This document shows, in pieces, positions 31,414 through 40,258 of a stretch of 64,000 bases of DNA. The notes beneath the pieces were generated by a model. It was given only the letters and a program-made list of their open reading frames with translations. It was not told the origin of the DNA and searched no databases. How positions within the stretch are numbered: the first letter of the stretch is position 1; each line of letters opens with the position of its first letter. The stretch is from an uncultured Bacteroidia bacterium. GTDB taxonomy: Bacteria > Bacteroidota > Bacteroidia > Bacteroidales > F082. The translations under genes were made by a program, and so were the position numbers. Location of the stretch: contig CADADR010000010.1 in the NCBI GenBank assembly GCA_902786745.1, positions 39,238-103,237 on the forward strand, written 5' to 3'.

Positions 31414-31761
31414 ATGAAAGCATTTGAAGATTTACGGATTTGGCAAGATGCACAAACGCTCGCTGTAGATGTATACGTGTTGTTCAAGGAGAACAAAGAT
31501 TTTGGCTTTCGTGACCAAATTCAAAGGGCTGTGATTTCCATATCAAACAATATTGCTGAAGGAGCAGAGTATAATTCGGACAAGATGATGATTCGATATC
31601 TAAGAATCGCAAAAGGTAGTTGCGGTGAGGTGAAAAACATGTTTTATCTTTGTCCAAAATTAGGATATTGTTCCAACGAAAAAGGGAAGGAAATGATAGA
31701 AAAATGCAAGGCGTTAACCAATGCAATAGGAGCCTTCATTGGATATCTTGACAACAAATAA
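31414..31761 (+). CDS. Four-helix-bundle protein (S23/IVP family)
   Basis: 115-residue protein of the family first seen as open frames in 23S rRNA intervening sequences and related to the Avd accessory protein of diversity-generating retroelements. Signature parts are FEDLRIWQDAQTLAVDVY, FGFRDQIQRAVISISNNIAEGAE and FLRIAKGSCGE-like YLRIAKGSCGEVKN. The function is unknown; members form pentameric helical barrels that can bind nucleic acid. Unlike its neighbours it has a strong ribosome binding site (AGGAG, 7 bp before the ATG) and is AT-rich. It is enclosed by inverted repeats, which indicates a mobile cassette. Confidence 0.88.
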   Translation: MKAFEDLRIWQDAQTLAVDVYVLFKENKDFGFRDQIQRAVISISNNIAEGAEYNSDKMMIRYLRIAKGSCGEVKNMFYLCPKLGYCSNEKGKEMIEKCKALTNAIGAFIGYLDNK

Positions 31762-31789
31762 CAATGTATATGATTTCGTTAAAGCTGAG

Positions 31790-31822
31790 TCCCGAAGTCC
31801 CGCGTCTCGAAGTCCCGTAGTC
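31790..31822. repeat. Right inverted repeat of the S23 cassette
   Basis: Repeated TCCCG-AAG units ending in AGTCCCGTAGTC (31811-31822), the mirror of the left repeat. It lies 14 bp before the next start codon. Confidence 0.8.
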
Positions 31823-31836
31823 AAAAAATAAGCATT

Positions 31837-32409
31837 ATGGAAGAAGCATTTGAACAAGAAGTAGAACGCACGGTAGCGGCGCTGAAAGCCGGGAAGACTA
31901 TCCTCTACCCCACCGACACCATCTGGGGTGTGGGCTGCGACGCCACCAACAACAAGGCCTGTCTGCGCGTGTACGCCGTCAAGCAGAGGCCGCTCAACAA
32001 GAGCCTTATCATCCTCGTCGATTCGGTGGAAAGGCTTCAGGATTACGTGGTTAACGTGCCCGACATCGCCTACGACCTCATCAAAGGCGCCAAAAGTCCG
32101 CTGAGCATCATCTATCCCGAAAGCAAGAACTTGGCCAAGGCCGTTTCCGACGATAAGAGCATCTGCATCCGCGTGGTTGACAACGACTTCTGCAAGGAAG
32201 TCATCCGTCGCCTCGGCAAGCCTATCACTTCCACCTCAGCCAACCTAACCGGGCAACCCTCATCGATGATTTACAACGACATCTGCGACGAAATCAAAAA
32301 CGCAGTCGATTACGTGGTGCAGCTCTACCACGACAGCTTCTGCAAGCCCAAAAGTTCGACCATCATCAAGCTGAATGCAGACAATACTTTTGAGATTTTG
32401 AGGCAGTAA
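31837..32409 (+). CDS. Sua5/YciO/YrdC-family threonylcarbamoyl-AMP synthase
   Basis: 190-residue enzyme that makes threonylcarbamoyl-AMP from threonine, bicarbonate and ATP for the t6A modification of tRNAs. It has GKTILYPTDTIWGVGCDATN at the N-terminus, the KQRPLNKSLIILV motif (KxR...SK pattern) and ITSTSANLTGQPS near the C-terminus. It has the short, single-domain TsaC form without the Sua5 domain. It probably shared a transcript with the glycosyltransferase before the S23 cassette came between them. Confidence 0.9.
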   Translation: MEEAFEQEVERTVAALKAGKTILYPTDTIWGVGCDATNNKACLRVYAVKQRPLNKSLIILVDSVERLQDYVVNVPDIAYDLIKGAKSPLSIIYPESKNLAKAVSDDKSICIRVVDNDFCKEVIRRLGKPITSTSANLTGQPSSMIYNDICDEIKNAVDYVVQLYHDSFCKPKSSTIIKLNADNTFEILRQ

Positions 32410-32428
32410 TAAGACAAAATCATCCACC

Positions 32429-33940
32429 ATGAGATTCATTGACAGATTAATATTCTTACTGATTAAATATGACGACAATGCTCCTTGGTGGAGACGTCTC
32501 AACACAAGGGTCAACGAAGGTGCCATCATTGGTCTATCACTTTTCTTGTGGTCCAGTGTTTTCTTCTTTTTGGGTATGATTTTGTTAGCGAAAACAAATA
32601 GTGACGCTATTCCGATTATTTGGTATGCCTTTCTCGTAATGCTCGGCGTCAGTGTGGTATTGTCTTTCGCTCTAAGCATTAGGCAGAATAAAGACAAAAT
32701 CGAAGATGTTCCCATATCCATTCCCGATAAAACGCTCAACCGGTTTTTGGCAGTTTACATCATTTTCCCATTCGTTTGTATTATACTTGGACTCTTTGCA
32801 GCACTCATATACATTCTTTGTCAAACTGCGTTCAGCCCCGATTTGCTATCCTTGAAAAAGCAGGCAAAAGCTGGTGACCGAGTATCTCAACTTCAATTAG
32901 GAAATCGCTATTTAAAAGGTGATGGGATAAAGCAGGATTATAAAAAAGCTTTTTCATGGTTCCAAAAATCTGCCGAACAGGACTTGGCTCCTGCTTTGTT
33001 CTTTATGGGTGAATGCTATTTCTATGGCGTCGGGATTGAGAAAGACCAGGAAAAAGCCATCTCTTACTATACTCAAGCTGCCGAACACAGCTTTAGACAT
33101 GCCGAATTCGTCCTTGGATATATTTATTGTAAAGAAGAATTTGGTCATCTTGACGTTCGAAAAGCAATATACTGGCTTGAACGTGCTGACAAGCATGGAG
33201 TTGTACGAGCCGCCCATCAATTAGGTGTCATACACTATCATGGCGAATTGACAGAACGAAACGATTCCTTGGCGTTGGCATGGTTTCGCAAGGCTGCATA
33301 CCATGGGGAAGCCAATTCTCAATACATGTTAGGACTGGCCTATAAGGGGAATAGCCCAATACCTCGTGACCTTAACCTATCGGCACAATGGATCAAGAAA
33401 GCAGCCATGCAAGGACATCCAGCGGCCATGGAAACTTTGGCCTATTACTACCAATATGGCATCGGGGTAGAGAAAGACTACATGCTTGCCCAAAGGTGGA
33501 GCACTGACGCCAACAAAAAGGCGGAAATGGACTCGCGCTCAAAAATAATGGCCATCGAAGGAGTAAAAGCCTTGGCTTCGGGTCAGGCCATCCTACTCAC
33601 ATATCCCAAAGCCAATAATATTAAGGAAGAAGCATTTGCGCTCTACAAGGAAGGATTTGGACTTCTATTTGGCATCGAAATAGAGCCCAACTTCCCGAAA
33701 GCCATAGACAAACTGACCGAAGCCGCCGTAAAAGGAAGTCCCAACGCCAAAGTGTTACTTGCCTATTGTTATGCCAGCGGGTATGGAGTGCACCTCGATG
33801 CCGAGGTTGCTTTACATCTGTACATCGGGAAAATCCAAATCAAATACGACATTGGCAACGAGTCTTACACCATAGATTTTGAGCTCTTCGAAGACGGCAC
33901 CTTCAACAAAACAATGGATTTGGAATTAAAAAAAGAATAA
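32429..33940 (+). CDS. Sel1-repeat membrane protein
   Basis: 503-residue protein. Three hydrophobic helices lie in the first 130 residues (for example IIGLSLFLWSSVFFFLGMILL and FLAVYIIFPFVCIILGLFAALIYIL), followed by about seven Sel1 repeats beginning with AKAGDRVSQLQLGNRYLKGDGIKQDYKKAFSWFQKSAEQ. Sel1 repeats are helical hairpins that bind partner proteins. The repeats probably face the cytosol or periplasm as a scaffold. The last 30 residues are unlike the repeats. It lies 19 bp after the YrdC gene. No specific role is predictable. Confidence 0.8.
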   Translation: MRFIDRLIFLLIKYDDNAPWWRRLNTRVNEGAIIGLSLFLWSSVFFFLGMILLAKTNSDAIPIIWYAFLVMLGVSVVLSFALSIRQNKDKIEDVPISIPDKTLNRFLAVYIIFPFVCIILGLFAALIYILCQTAFSPDLLSLKKQAKAGDRVSQLQLGNRYLKGDGIKQDYKKAFSWFQKSAEQDLAPALFFMGECYFYGVGIEKDQEKAISYYTQAAEHSFRHAEFVLGYIYCKEEFGHLDVRKAIYWLERADKHGVVRAAHQLGVIHYHGELTERNDSLALAWFRKAAYHGEANSQYMLGLAYKGNSPIPRDLNLSAQWIKKAAMQGHPAAMETLAYYYQYGIGVEKDYMLAQRWSTDANKKAEMDSRSKIMAIEGVKALASGQAILLTYPKANNIKEEAFALYKEGFGLLFGIEIEPNFPKAIDKLTEAAVKGSPNAKVLLAYCYASGYGVHLDAEVALHLYIGKIQIKYDIGNESYTIDFELFEDGTFNKTMDLELKKE

Positions 33941-33946
33941 AAACAT

Positions 33947-33954
33947 TATCTTTG
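33947..33954 (+). promoter_or_regulatory. -7 box of the S41 protease gene
   Basis: TATCTTTG followed by CGCCCC. Confidence 0.6.
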
Positions 33955-33980
33955 CGCCCCTAAAATCTTATTCTATCCCA

Positions 33981-35594
33981 ATGAAATCACTGAAATTGTT
34001 TTTCTTGGCTATTGTTTGCCTCTTTGCAATGGCAGCGACAGCCCAAAACCAACCACAGAAGCCCCAGACAAAGGCACAGATGAATGCCCAAAAACTGGGC
34101 ACTGTTCTATATCTCATCGAGAATTTCTACGTCGACACCGCCAATACGGACAAAGTGACCGAAGACGCCATCATAGCCGCATTGAAGGAACTCGACCCAC
34201 ACTCGGCCTACATATCGAAGAAGGATGTGGAGAAAGCCAACGAGCCCCTCGTGGGCAGCTTCGAAGGCATCGGCGTGACCTTCCAACTCATCCGCGACAC
34301 CATTACCGTCATTAGTCCCGTGGCAGGCGGTCCCTCAGAGAAGGTGGGCATCATGGCCGGCGACCAATTCATCAAGATTGACGGCGAGGAATGCTTTGGC
34401 AAGAAGGTCGACAACGAATACGTGCAAAAACACCTTCGCGGCAAGAAAGGCACCAAGGTCACCGTCAGCGTCAAGCGAGGCAATGATCCGGAGCTCCTTG
34501 ACTTCGAGATTACCCGCGACAAGATACCGTTGAACAGCATCAACGCGGCCTATATGCTCGACAACCATGTCGGCTACATCAAGCTCGACCGTTTCGCCCA
34601 AGAGTCGACGCAAGAGTTCAAGGAAGCCATCACCAAGCTGCAAAGCCAAGGCATGGAGTCGCTCATCTTCGACCTGCGAGGCAACACGGGTGGCTACCTC
34701 AATACCGCCATTGATCTCGTGGACCAATTCCTCACCGAAGACAAACTCATCGTCTTCACCGAAGGCACACACTCGCCCCGCCAAGAATGGAGAAGCAAGG
34801 CTTCTGGGCTTTACACCTCGGGCAAGCTAGTGGTCCTCATCGACGAAGGCTCTGCCTCGGCCAGCGAGATCCTCTCGGGCGCCATCCAAGACCATGACCG
34901 CGGGGTGGTCATCGGGCGTCGCTCCTTCGGTAAAGGTTTGGTTCAGAGACCTTTCAACCTCCCTGACGGCTCACAGATGCGCCTTACCACCTCGCGTTAC
35001 CACACACCTTCGGGTCGCTGCATCCAACGCCCTTATGAGAATGGTGCAGAGGACTATGCCAAGGAGATGAACAAACGCCTCGAACATGGCGAGTATTTCC
35101 ATGCCGACAGCATCCACTTCCCCGACTCGCTGAAATACAAGACCGATGGCGGTCGCACCGTTTACGGTGGTGGCGGCATTATGCCCGACATCTTCATCCC
35201 TGTCGACACTGCCTACAACAGCAAACTCTACACCAACCTCGTCCGCAAGGGTGCCTTGAACCGCTTCACCACCGACTACGGCCTCAAGCACCGTGATGCC
35301 ATCAAGGCACAATATGGTAGCTTCGACAACTTCAACAAGGACTTCGTCGTCGGTCAAGACCTTGTCGACAGACTGAAAGCCGCTGCCAAAGAAGCCAAGG
35401 TGACATGGAACGAGGAACAGTTCAAACGCTCAGAGAAGTTCCTTCTCCTACAGATGAAAGCCTTGATTGCCCGTAATGTTTGGGAGACGCAGCAATACTA
35501 CCAAGTGATGTCTTCCGTTGACCCAGGTATCCAAACAGCCATGGAAGTGCTTGGCAATGAAAAAGAATACAAGCGTATCCTCAAAGGCAAATAA
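33981..35594 (+). CDS. S41 C-terminal processing protease
   Basis: 537-residue periplasmic serine protease with signal peptide MKSLKLFFLAIVCLFAMAATAQ. A PDZ domain (about residues 85-165, FEGIGVTFQLIRDTITVISPVAGGPSEKVGIMAGDQFIKIDG) precedes the catalytic core. The catalytic Ser is S291 in DEGSASASEIL and the general base Lys is K318 in RSFGKGLVQ. These proteases trim C-termini of secreted or outer-membrane proteins. Its neighbours downstream are two exported C25 proteases, though it has its own promoter. Confidence 0.92.
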   Translation: MKSLKLFFLAIVCLFAMAATAQNQPQKPQTKAQMNAQKLGTVLYLIENFYVDTANTDKVTEDAIIAALKELDPHSAYISKKDVEKANEPLVGSFEGIGVTFQLIRDTITVISPVAGGPSEKVGIMAGDQFIKIDGEECFGKKVDNEYVQKHLRGKKGTKVTVSVKRGNDPELLDFEITRDKIPLNSINAAYMLDNHVGYIKLDRFAQESTQEFKEAITKLQSQGMESLIFDLRGNTGGYLNTAIDLVDQFLTEDKLIVFTEGTHSPRQEWRSKASGLYTSGKLVVLIDEGSASASEILSGAIQDHDRGVVIGRRSFGKGLVQRPFNLPDGSQMRLTTSRYHTPSGRCIQRPYENGAEDYAKEMNKRLEHGEYFHADSIHFPDSLKYKTDGGRTVYGGGGIMPDIFIPVDTAYNSKLYTNLVRKGALNRFTTDYGLKHRDAIKAQYGSFDNFNKDFVVGQDLVDRLKAAAKEAKVTWNEEQFKRSEKFLLLQMKALIARNVWETQQYYQVMSSVDPGIQTAMEVLGNEKEYKRILKGK

Positions 35595-35669
35595 GTTGCT
35601 CTCTCGTTTTTTTCTATCTCATCTGTAACTTTTTTGGGGTTTCCACGTTTACGTTTTCGGAAATATTCC

Positions 35670-35677
35670 TATTTTTG
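35670..35677 (+). promoter_or_regulatory. -7 box of C25 protease gene 1
   Basis: TATTTTTG followed by CCG; leader about 65 nt. Confidence 0.6.
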
Positions 35678-35746
35678 CCGTTTGGACATCTACTTTTTTG
35701 TAGAAATCATGTAACAAATTAAATATCAATCTATTAAATTCAAAAA

Positions 35747-38700
35747 ATGAAGAAATTCCGTTTACTCAGCGCAGCATTCCTAATGATGGGTCTGCTGTTT
35801 GGCACCCAAGTGATGGCCCAGCACATCGAACTCGGCGCTGCCAAGTCGGCACAGACCTGTGCCAAAGTGACTGACGAAGGCTTCACCGCCTCCTTCTCCT
35901 TCAGCAGCATCGACGCCACTGAAGTTTCCACTGAAAAAGGAGTGTTCTCCAACATTACCATGGACAACACCTATCCTGCCGGCAACATTGGCGAGCCCTC
36001 GTTGCCCGCAGCCAACAAGCTCATCGCCATCCCTTACGGTGCCAATGACGTCACCGTCGAGGTGAAGAGCTACAACACCAAAGTCTACGCTCTTGCCGAC
36101 TACGGCATCAAGGCCATCTATCCCCAACAGCCTTTGCTCTTCAAGAACCAGAAGCCCGAGGACGTGCCCTTCGCTTACAGCGAGAAGGCTTACGCCTACA
36201 AAGGCTTTGCCGAGCGTCCTATCGCCGAGGTGAAGATCCAAGGCACGATGCGTGGCATCCAAGTCGGCGCCCTGACGGTCAACCCCGTGCAGTACGACGC
36301 TGCCACCAACAGCATCCGTGTGTATAACGACATCGTCGTCGAGGTTCGTTACAGCCAATACGACAAGTCGGCCGCTTACAATGAGTTCGCCCGTACCTTC
36401 AGCCCCTATTTCGCAGGTATCTATGATCAGATGTTCAACTGGCGCGACGATGTGTACGACGAGCACCCCGACCTGTGGCAGGCTCCCGTGAAGATGTTGG
36501 TCGTCGCCAACCGCATGTTCGAAGACGCCTTGCAGGAATGGCTGGCTTGGAAGACCACGAAAGGCTTCTACCTGAACGTAAACTACACCGATGAGATCGG
36601 CAACAATGCCTCTTCCATCCGCACTTTCATCCAAGAAGAGTATGACAAAGACGCTCCCACCTTCCTCGTGATTGTGGGCGACAAGGACCAAGTCCCCGCC
36701 AGTGCCACCGGCAGCCAGACGAGCTGCGTCACCGACCTCAGCTACTCGAGCGTCGACGGTGACGAGTTCCCCGACATGTTCCACAGCCGTCTGTCGGCCA
36801 CGAGTGCCGCCCAACTGACCGCCATGCTCAATAAGGCCTTGGAGTATGAGCAATACACCATGCCCGACCCGAGCTACCTGAACAACGTGCTGCTCATCGC
36901 TGGTGAAGACAGCGGTTATGGCGTCACCGTGGGCCGTCCCACCATTTGGTATGCCAGTAACTATTATTACAATGAGGAGCATGGCTTCGACAACGTCTAT
37001 GAGTTCAGCCACGGCACCTACACCAACTGCTACAGCTACCTGAGCACCGGTGTCGGCTTCGCCAACTACACCGCCCACGGCAGCCAGACCAGCTGGGCCG
37101 GTCCTGAGTTCAACGTCAACAACGTCAACCAACTGACCAACGAGCACAAGTACTTCCTCGCCGTCGGCAACTGCTGCCAATCGGGCGACTGGGGTTACGG
37201 CACCTGCTTCGGTGAAGCCATGGTGCGCGCCGAGAACAAAGGCGCTTACGCCTACATCGGCTCCTGCCCCAACACCACTTGGTATAACGACTACTACTTC
37301 GGCGTGGGTGCCACCAACCGTTACGACGGCACGATGCCTTCCTATGAAGAGACCACGATGGGTATGTACGACGCCGCTTGGTTCGACGATGCCTACAACA
37401 CCGTCTGCTCCTACCTGTTCATCGGCAACCTGGCCGGTAACGCCGCCCAAGCTCTGGGATACCAGATGCACAGCGCCACCCTTTATTACTGGCAGGCCTA
37501 CCACGTGTTGGGCGACGGTTCCGTCATGCCCTTCCGCGTGCAACCCACCGAGAACAATGTGAGCCACATGCCTACCTTGCCCATCGGCATGGACTTCTTC
37601 ACCGTCAACGCGAACCCCGGTTCGTATGTGGGTATCTCCAAGGACGGCGTCCTCTATGGTGCAGGTATGGTTGGTGAGAGCGGCTCTGCCGACATCGCAA
37701 TCACGCCCATCACCAGCGGCGGCGATGTCACCATCTGCGTGACCCATCCGCAATATATTCCTTACACCAGCATCATCCCTGCTGCTGCTATGGATGGCCC
37801 ATACGTTACGGTCGACAGCTTCACTCCCGCCAACGCCCACGTTGGCGACGAGACTCCGTTGAACATCACCTTTAAGAATGTGGGTACCGAACCTACCAAT
37901 GGCACCACCAATGTGACCCTGACTTGCGAAGACAACACCTTGACTATCCTTAATGGTGTCGGCTCTTTCGGCAGCCTGGATCCGGATGCCACCACTCAAA
38001 TCAATGGCTTCAGCTATAGCATTGCTGAAGGCGTCGCCGACGGCACAAGATACACCATCCAAGTTGCCGCCGTCTGTGGTAGCGAGACTTGGGAAGGCAA
38101 AGTCATCATCACCGCTGGTGAGGCTGTGCTGCAATTCGAAGGCATGGCTAATATTAGTGAATTCGTCCCTGGCGAAACGCTCACCGTCACCGCATCGTTC
38201 AAGAACGTTGGTCACTACATGGCCACCAATGCCATTGCCAGCATCGCCTCAACAAGTGAATATGTCACCATCGAAAACGAGACCATCGAAGTGGGTACTA
38301 TCGACCCGACTGGCGTCGCCACTTGCGTGTTCAACATCACTATTGATGCCAGCTGCCCCACGACTGAGCAACTTCCTCTCAACTTCACCTTGAATGCTGA
38401 TGGCGGCCTCGTCGCTGAAGGCTCTGGCGTCATCAAGAATGCTTGCAATGTCATCTTCGACCTTGTCGACAGCTATGGCGACGGTTGGAACGGCAACGAA
38501 CTGGTGGTCTCCTTCAGCGATGGCACTCCCACGCAGAACATGACCATCTCAAGCGGTTCCTCTGCAACCTACATCTTAGAAATCGGCCGTGGTGTGCATG
38601 TCACCTTGAGCTGGATCAACGGTAGCTATTCCTACGAATGCTCCTTCACAGTGAAGTACGAAGACGGCACTCAGATCTATTCGGGCGGCGCTGGCGTGAA

Positions 38701-39232
38701 CTATGAGTTCGACTGCGATTGCGCTGGCGGTACTCCTATAGGTGTCTACAACCCCGTCGAGAACCTGCAAGCTGAAACCACCAACACCAGCGTCACGCTG
38801 ACTTGGAACGCTCCTGAAGGCGCCATCAACTACATCATCAGCCGCAACGGTATCGAAATCGGTCAGACGGCAGAGACCACCTACACTGACGTCCTGGTCA
38901 GCAAAGACGGCGTCTACACCTATTGCGTGGTGGCCGAGTACACCGACGGTGTCTCCGTGCCTGAATGCGTCATCGTTGAGTTCTTCGATGCCATCAGCGA
39001 AAACGAGGTTGAGTTCTCCATCTATCCTAACCCTGTCAACAGCACGCTTACCATCAATGGTGGCGCTGCCGAGTACAGCTATGCCATGTTCAACGGCATG
39101 GGTCAGATGGTGGCCAACGGTAAAGCCCAAGGCACCGAACAGATCAATGTCAGTGAAATGACTAAGGGTGTCTACTTCCTCCGCCTCACCTCCGGTACGC
39201 AAGTGCGCATCGAGAAGGTCGTCGTAGAATAA
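35747..39232 (+). CDS. Gingipain-like C25 cysteine protease 1 with T9SS tail
   Basis: 1161-residue exported protease. Order: signal peptide (MKKFRLLSAAFLMMGLLFGTQVMAQ), propeptide, C25 catalytic domain, Ig-like domains, a module containing FDLVDSYGDGWNGNELVVSFSDG, a fibronectin-type domain (VENLQAETTNTSVTLTWNAPEGAINY) and a type IX sorting tail (FSIYPNPVNSTLTINGG ... GVYFLRL ... VRIEKVVVE). The catalytic His is H444 in YTAHGSQTSW and the Cys is C476 or C477 in AVGNCCQSG. Such enzymes degrade host or dietary protein at the cell surface. It is paralogous to the gene at 40259, with near-identical DNA in the late module. Confidence 0.9.
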   Translation: MKKFRLLSAAFLMMGLLFGTQVMAQHIELGAAKSAQTCAKVTDEGFTASFSFSSIDATEVSTEKGVFSNITMDNTYPAGNIGEPSLPAANKLIAIPYGANDVTVEVKSYNTKVYALADYGIKAIYPQQPLLFKNQKPEDVPFAYSEKAYAYKGFAERPIAEVKIQGTMRGIQVGALTVNPVQYDAATNSIRVYNDIVVEVRYSQYDKSAAYNEFARTFSPYFAGIYDQMFNWRDDVYDEHPDLWQAPVKMLVVANRMFEDALQEWLAWKTTKGFYLNVNYTDEIGNNASSIRTFIQEEYDKDAPTFLVIVGDKDQVPASATGSQTSCVTDLSYSSVDGDEFPDMFHSRLSATSAAQLTAMLNKALEYEQYTMPDPSYLNNVLLIAGEDSGYGVTVGRPTIWYASNYYYNEEHGFDNVYEFSHGTYTNCYSYLSTGVGFANYTAHGSQTSWAGPEFNVNNVNQLTNEHKYFLAVGNCCQSGDWGYGTCFGEAMVRAENKGAYAYIGSCPNTTWYNDYYFGVGATNRYDGTMPSYEETTMGMYDAAWFDDAYNTVCSYLFIGNLAGNAAQALGYQMHSATLYYWQAYHVLGDGSVMPFRVQPTENNVSHMPTLPIGMDFFTVNANPGSYVGISKDGVLYGAGMVGESGSADIAITPITSGGDVTICVTHPQYIPYTSIIPAAAMDGPYVTVDSFTPANAHVGDETPLNITFKNVGTEPTNGTTNVTLTCEDNTLTILNGVGSFGSLDPDATTQINGFSYSIAEGVADGTRYTIQVAAVCGSETWEGKVIITAGEAVLQFEGMANISEFVPGETLTVTASFKNVGHYMATNAIASIASTSEYVTIENETIEVGTIDPTGVATCVFNITIDASCPTTEQLPLNFTLNADGGLVAEGSGVIKNACNVIFDLVDSYGDGWNGNELVVSFSDGTPTQNMTISSGSSATYILEIGRGVHVTLSWINGSYSYECSFTVKYEDGTQIYSGGAGVNYEFDCDCAGGTPIGVYNPVENLQAETTNTSVTLTWNAPEGAINYIISRNGIEIGQTAETTYTDVLVSKDGVYTYCVVAEYTDGVSVPECVIVEFFDAISENEVEFSIYPNPVNSTLTINGGAAEYSYAMFNGMGQMVANGKAQGTEQINVSEMTKGVYFLRLTSGTQVRIEKVVVE
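38446..38726 (+). repeat. Near-identical module DNA, C25 gene 1
   Basis: Codes for the FDLVDSYGDGWNG module. Its last 140 bp or so differ from 43063-43207 at only about three places, far closer than the rest of the two genes. Confidence 0.75.
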
Positions 39233-39256
39233 CCACTCTAGCAAAAATGCATGAAG

Positions 39257-39288
39257 AAAGGTCGTCCGTGTGGGCGACCTTTTTTTGT
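39257..39288 (+). terminator. Terminator of C25 gene 1
   Basis: AAAGGTCGTCC-GTGT-GGGCGACCTTT followed by a T run. Confidence 0.85.
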
Positions 39289-39340
39289 ATCATGCAGGGT
39301 TTAGTTTCTGCGTATTCAGCGGATTCTGCGTGAAAATAAC

Positions 39341-40075
39341 TCACATTCCGCGTTGTTTCTTGATGGTTTCGTAAGCTGCGTTGATTTCTTGGAACTTCTT
39401 CTCGGCTGCCTGCCGCACCTCATCGCCGAGGTTACTCACCAAGTCGGGATGGTTTTTCTTGGCCATCTCGCGGTAGGCCCGCTTCACCTCCTCGTCGGAG
39501 GCCGAAGGATCAACACCGAGGATCTTGTAAGCGCTATTGGTCTCCTTGATGAACATGGCCTTCACCGACTGGAAATCGCTGTTGGTGATGCCCATATAGT
39601 CAGAGATGGTGTTGATGACACCCAGTTCCTCTTGCGAAATCGCGCCGTCGGCATTGGCAATGCCAAACAGATAATGCAACAGCTGTAGACGTGAGGAATA
39701 ATCCATATAACGACCCACCTGCTGGCTGACGTCGTAAAGATTATACTCTTTCTCCAAAATCTCGCGCAGCATCTTGATGTAGTTCTCGGCACGCTCCTGA
39801 CCGAAGTTCTGCAGGAAGAAACGCTTCACGTAGTCGAGTTCGGAACGTTTCACGTTGCCGTCAGCTTTCATCACTGCAGCCGAAAGCACCAACAAGGTCA
39901 CATTGAAGTCACGTTTCTCTTCTGTGTTGCCGAAGGTATCCTCCACCTCCGATCGTATGATGCGCGGCCTGTTGCTGGAGAACAACCCTCCAATGGCATA
40001 GCCGATGATGGCGCCCAATGGGCCACCAAACGACCATCCTAAACCAGCCAAAATCAATCTCAAAAAGAAGCCCAT
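39341..40075 (-). CDS. TerB-DnaJ co-chaperone (DjlA-like)
   Basis: 244-residue protein. An N-terminal glycine-rich hydrophobic segment ([29 protein letters not shown]) may insert into the membrane. The middle (about residues 50-160) is a TerB-like helical domain ([27 protein letters not shown]). The last 65 residues are a J-domain with the HPD motif in [14 protein letters not shown], which stimulates DnaK ATPase. This order is that of DjlA. It lies on the opposite strand between the two C25 proteases; a role in their export is possible but not shown. Confidence 0.88.
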   Translation of the reverse strand: MGFFLRLILAGLGWSFGGPLGAIIGYAIGGLFSSNRPRIIRSEVEDTFGNTEEKRDFNVTLLVLSAAVMKADGNVKRSELDYVKRFFLQNFGQERAENYIKMLREILEKEYNLYDVSQQVGRYMDYSSRLQLLHYLFGIANADGAISQEELGVINTISDYMGITNSDFQSVKAMFIKETNSAYKILGVDPSASDEEVKRAYREMAKKNHPDLVSNLGDEVRQAAEKKFQEINAAYETIKKQRGM

Positions 40076-40101
40076 CGTAGTCTAGTATTTGTATAGAGGC
40101 G

Positions 40102-40109
40102 CAAAAGTA
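40102..40109 (-). promoter_or_regulatory. -7 box of the TerB-DnaJ gene
   Basis: TACTTTTG on the minus strand. Confidence 0.6.
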
Positions 40110-40196
40110 CACAAATCTTGGATTATAGGTGGTCAAAACTGCCGATTTGGAGCAGAATTATTTTCCATACACTATTCCAAATAAGAGAAAAAATTG

Positions 40197-40204
40197 TACT
40201 TTTG
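40197..40204 (+). promoter_or_regulatory. -7 box of C25 protease gene 2
   Basis: TACTTTTG followed by CCTCC; leader about 50 nt. Confidence 0.6.
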
Positions 40205-40258
40205 CCTCCTATTTTAAGTCAACAACTAATTACCAAATAATCAAACTCACTAATCAAC

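Noticed and set aside
35780..38215. 811-codon open frame on the minus strand
   Set aside because: It is antisense to the C25 protease gene. The composition (very rich in Val, Gly, His and Ala) reflects the codon bias of the real gene, and there is no promoter or family motif.
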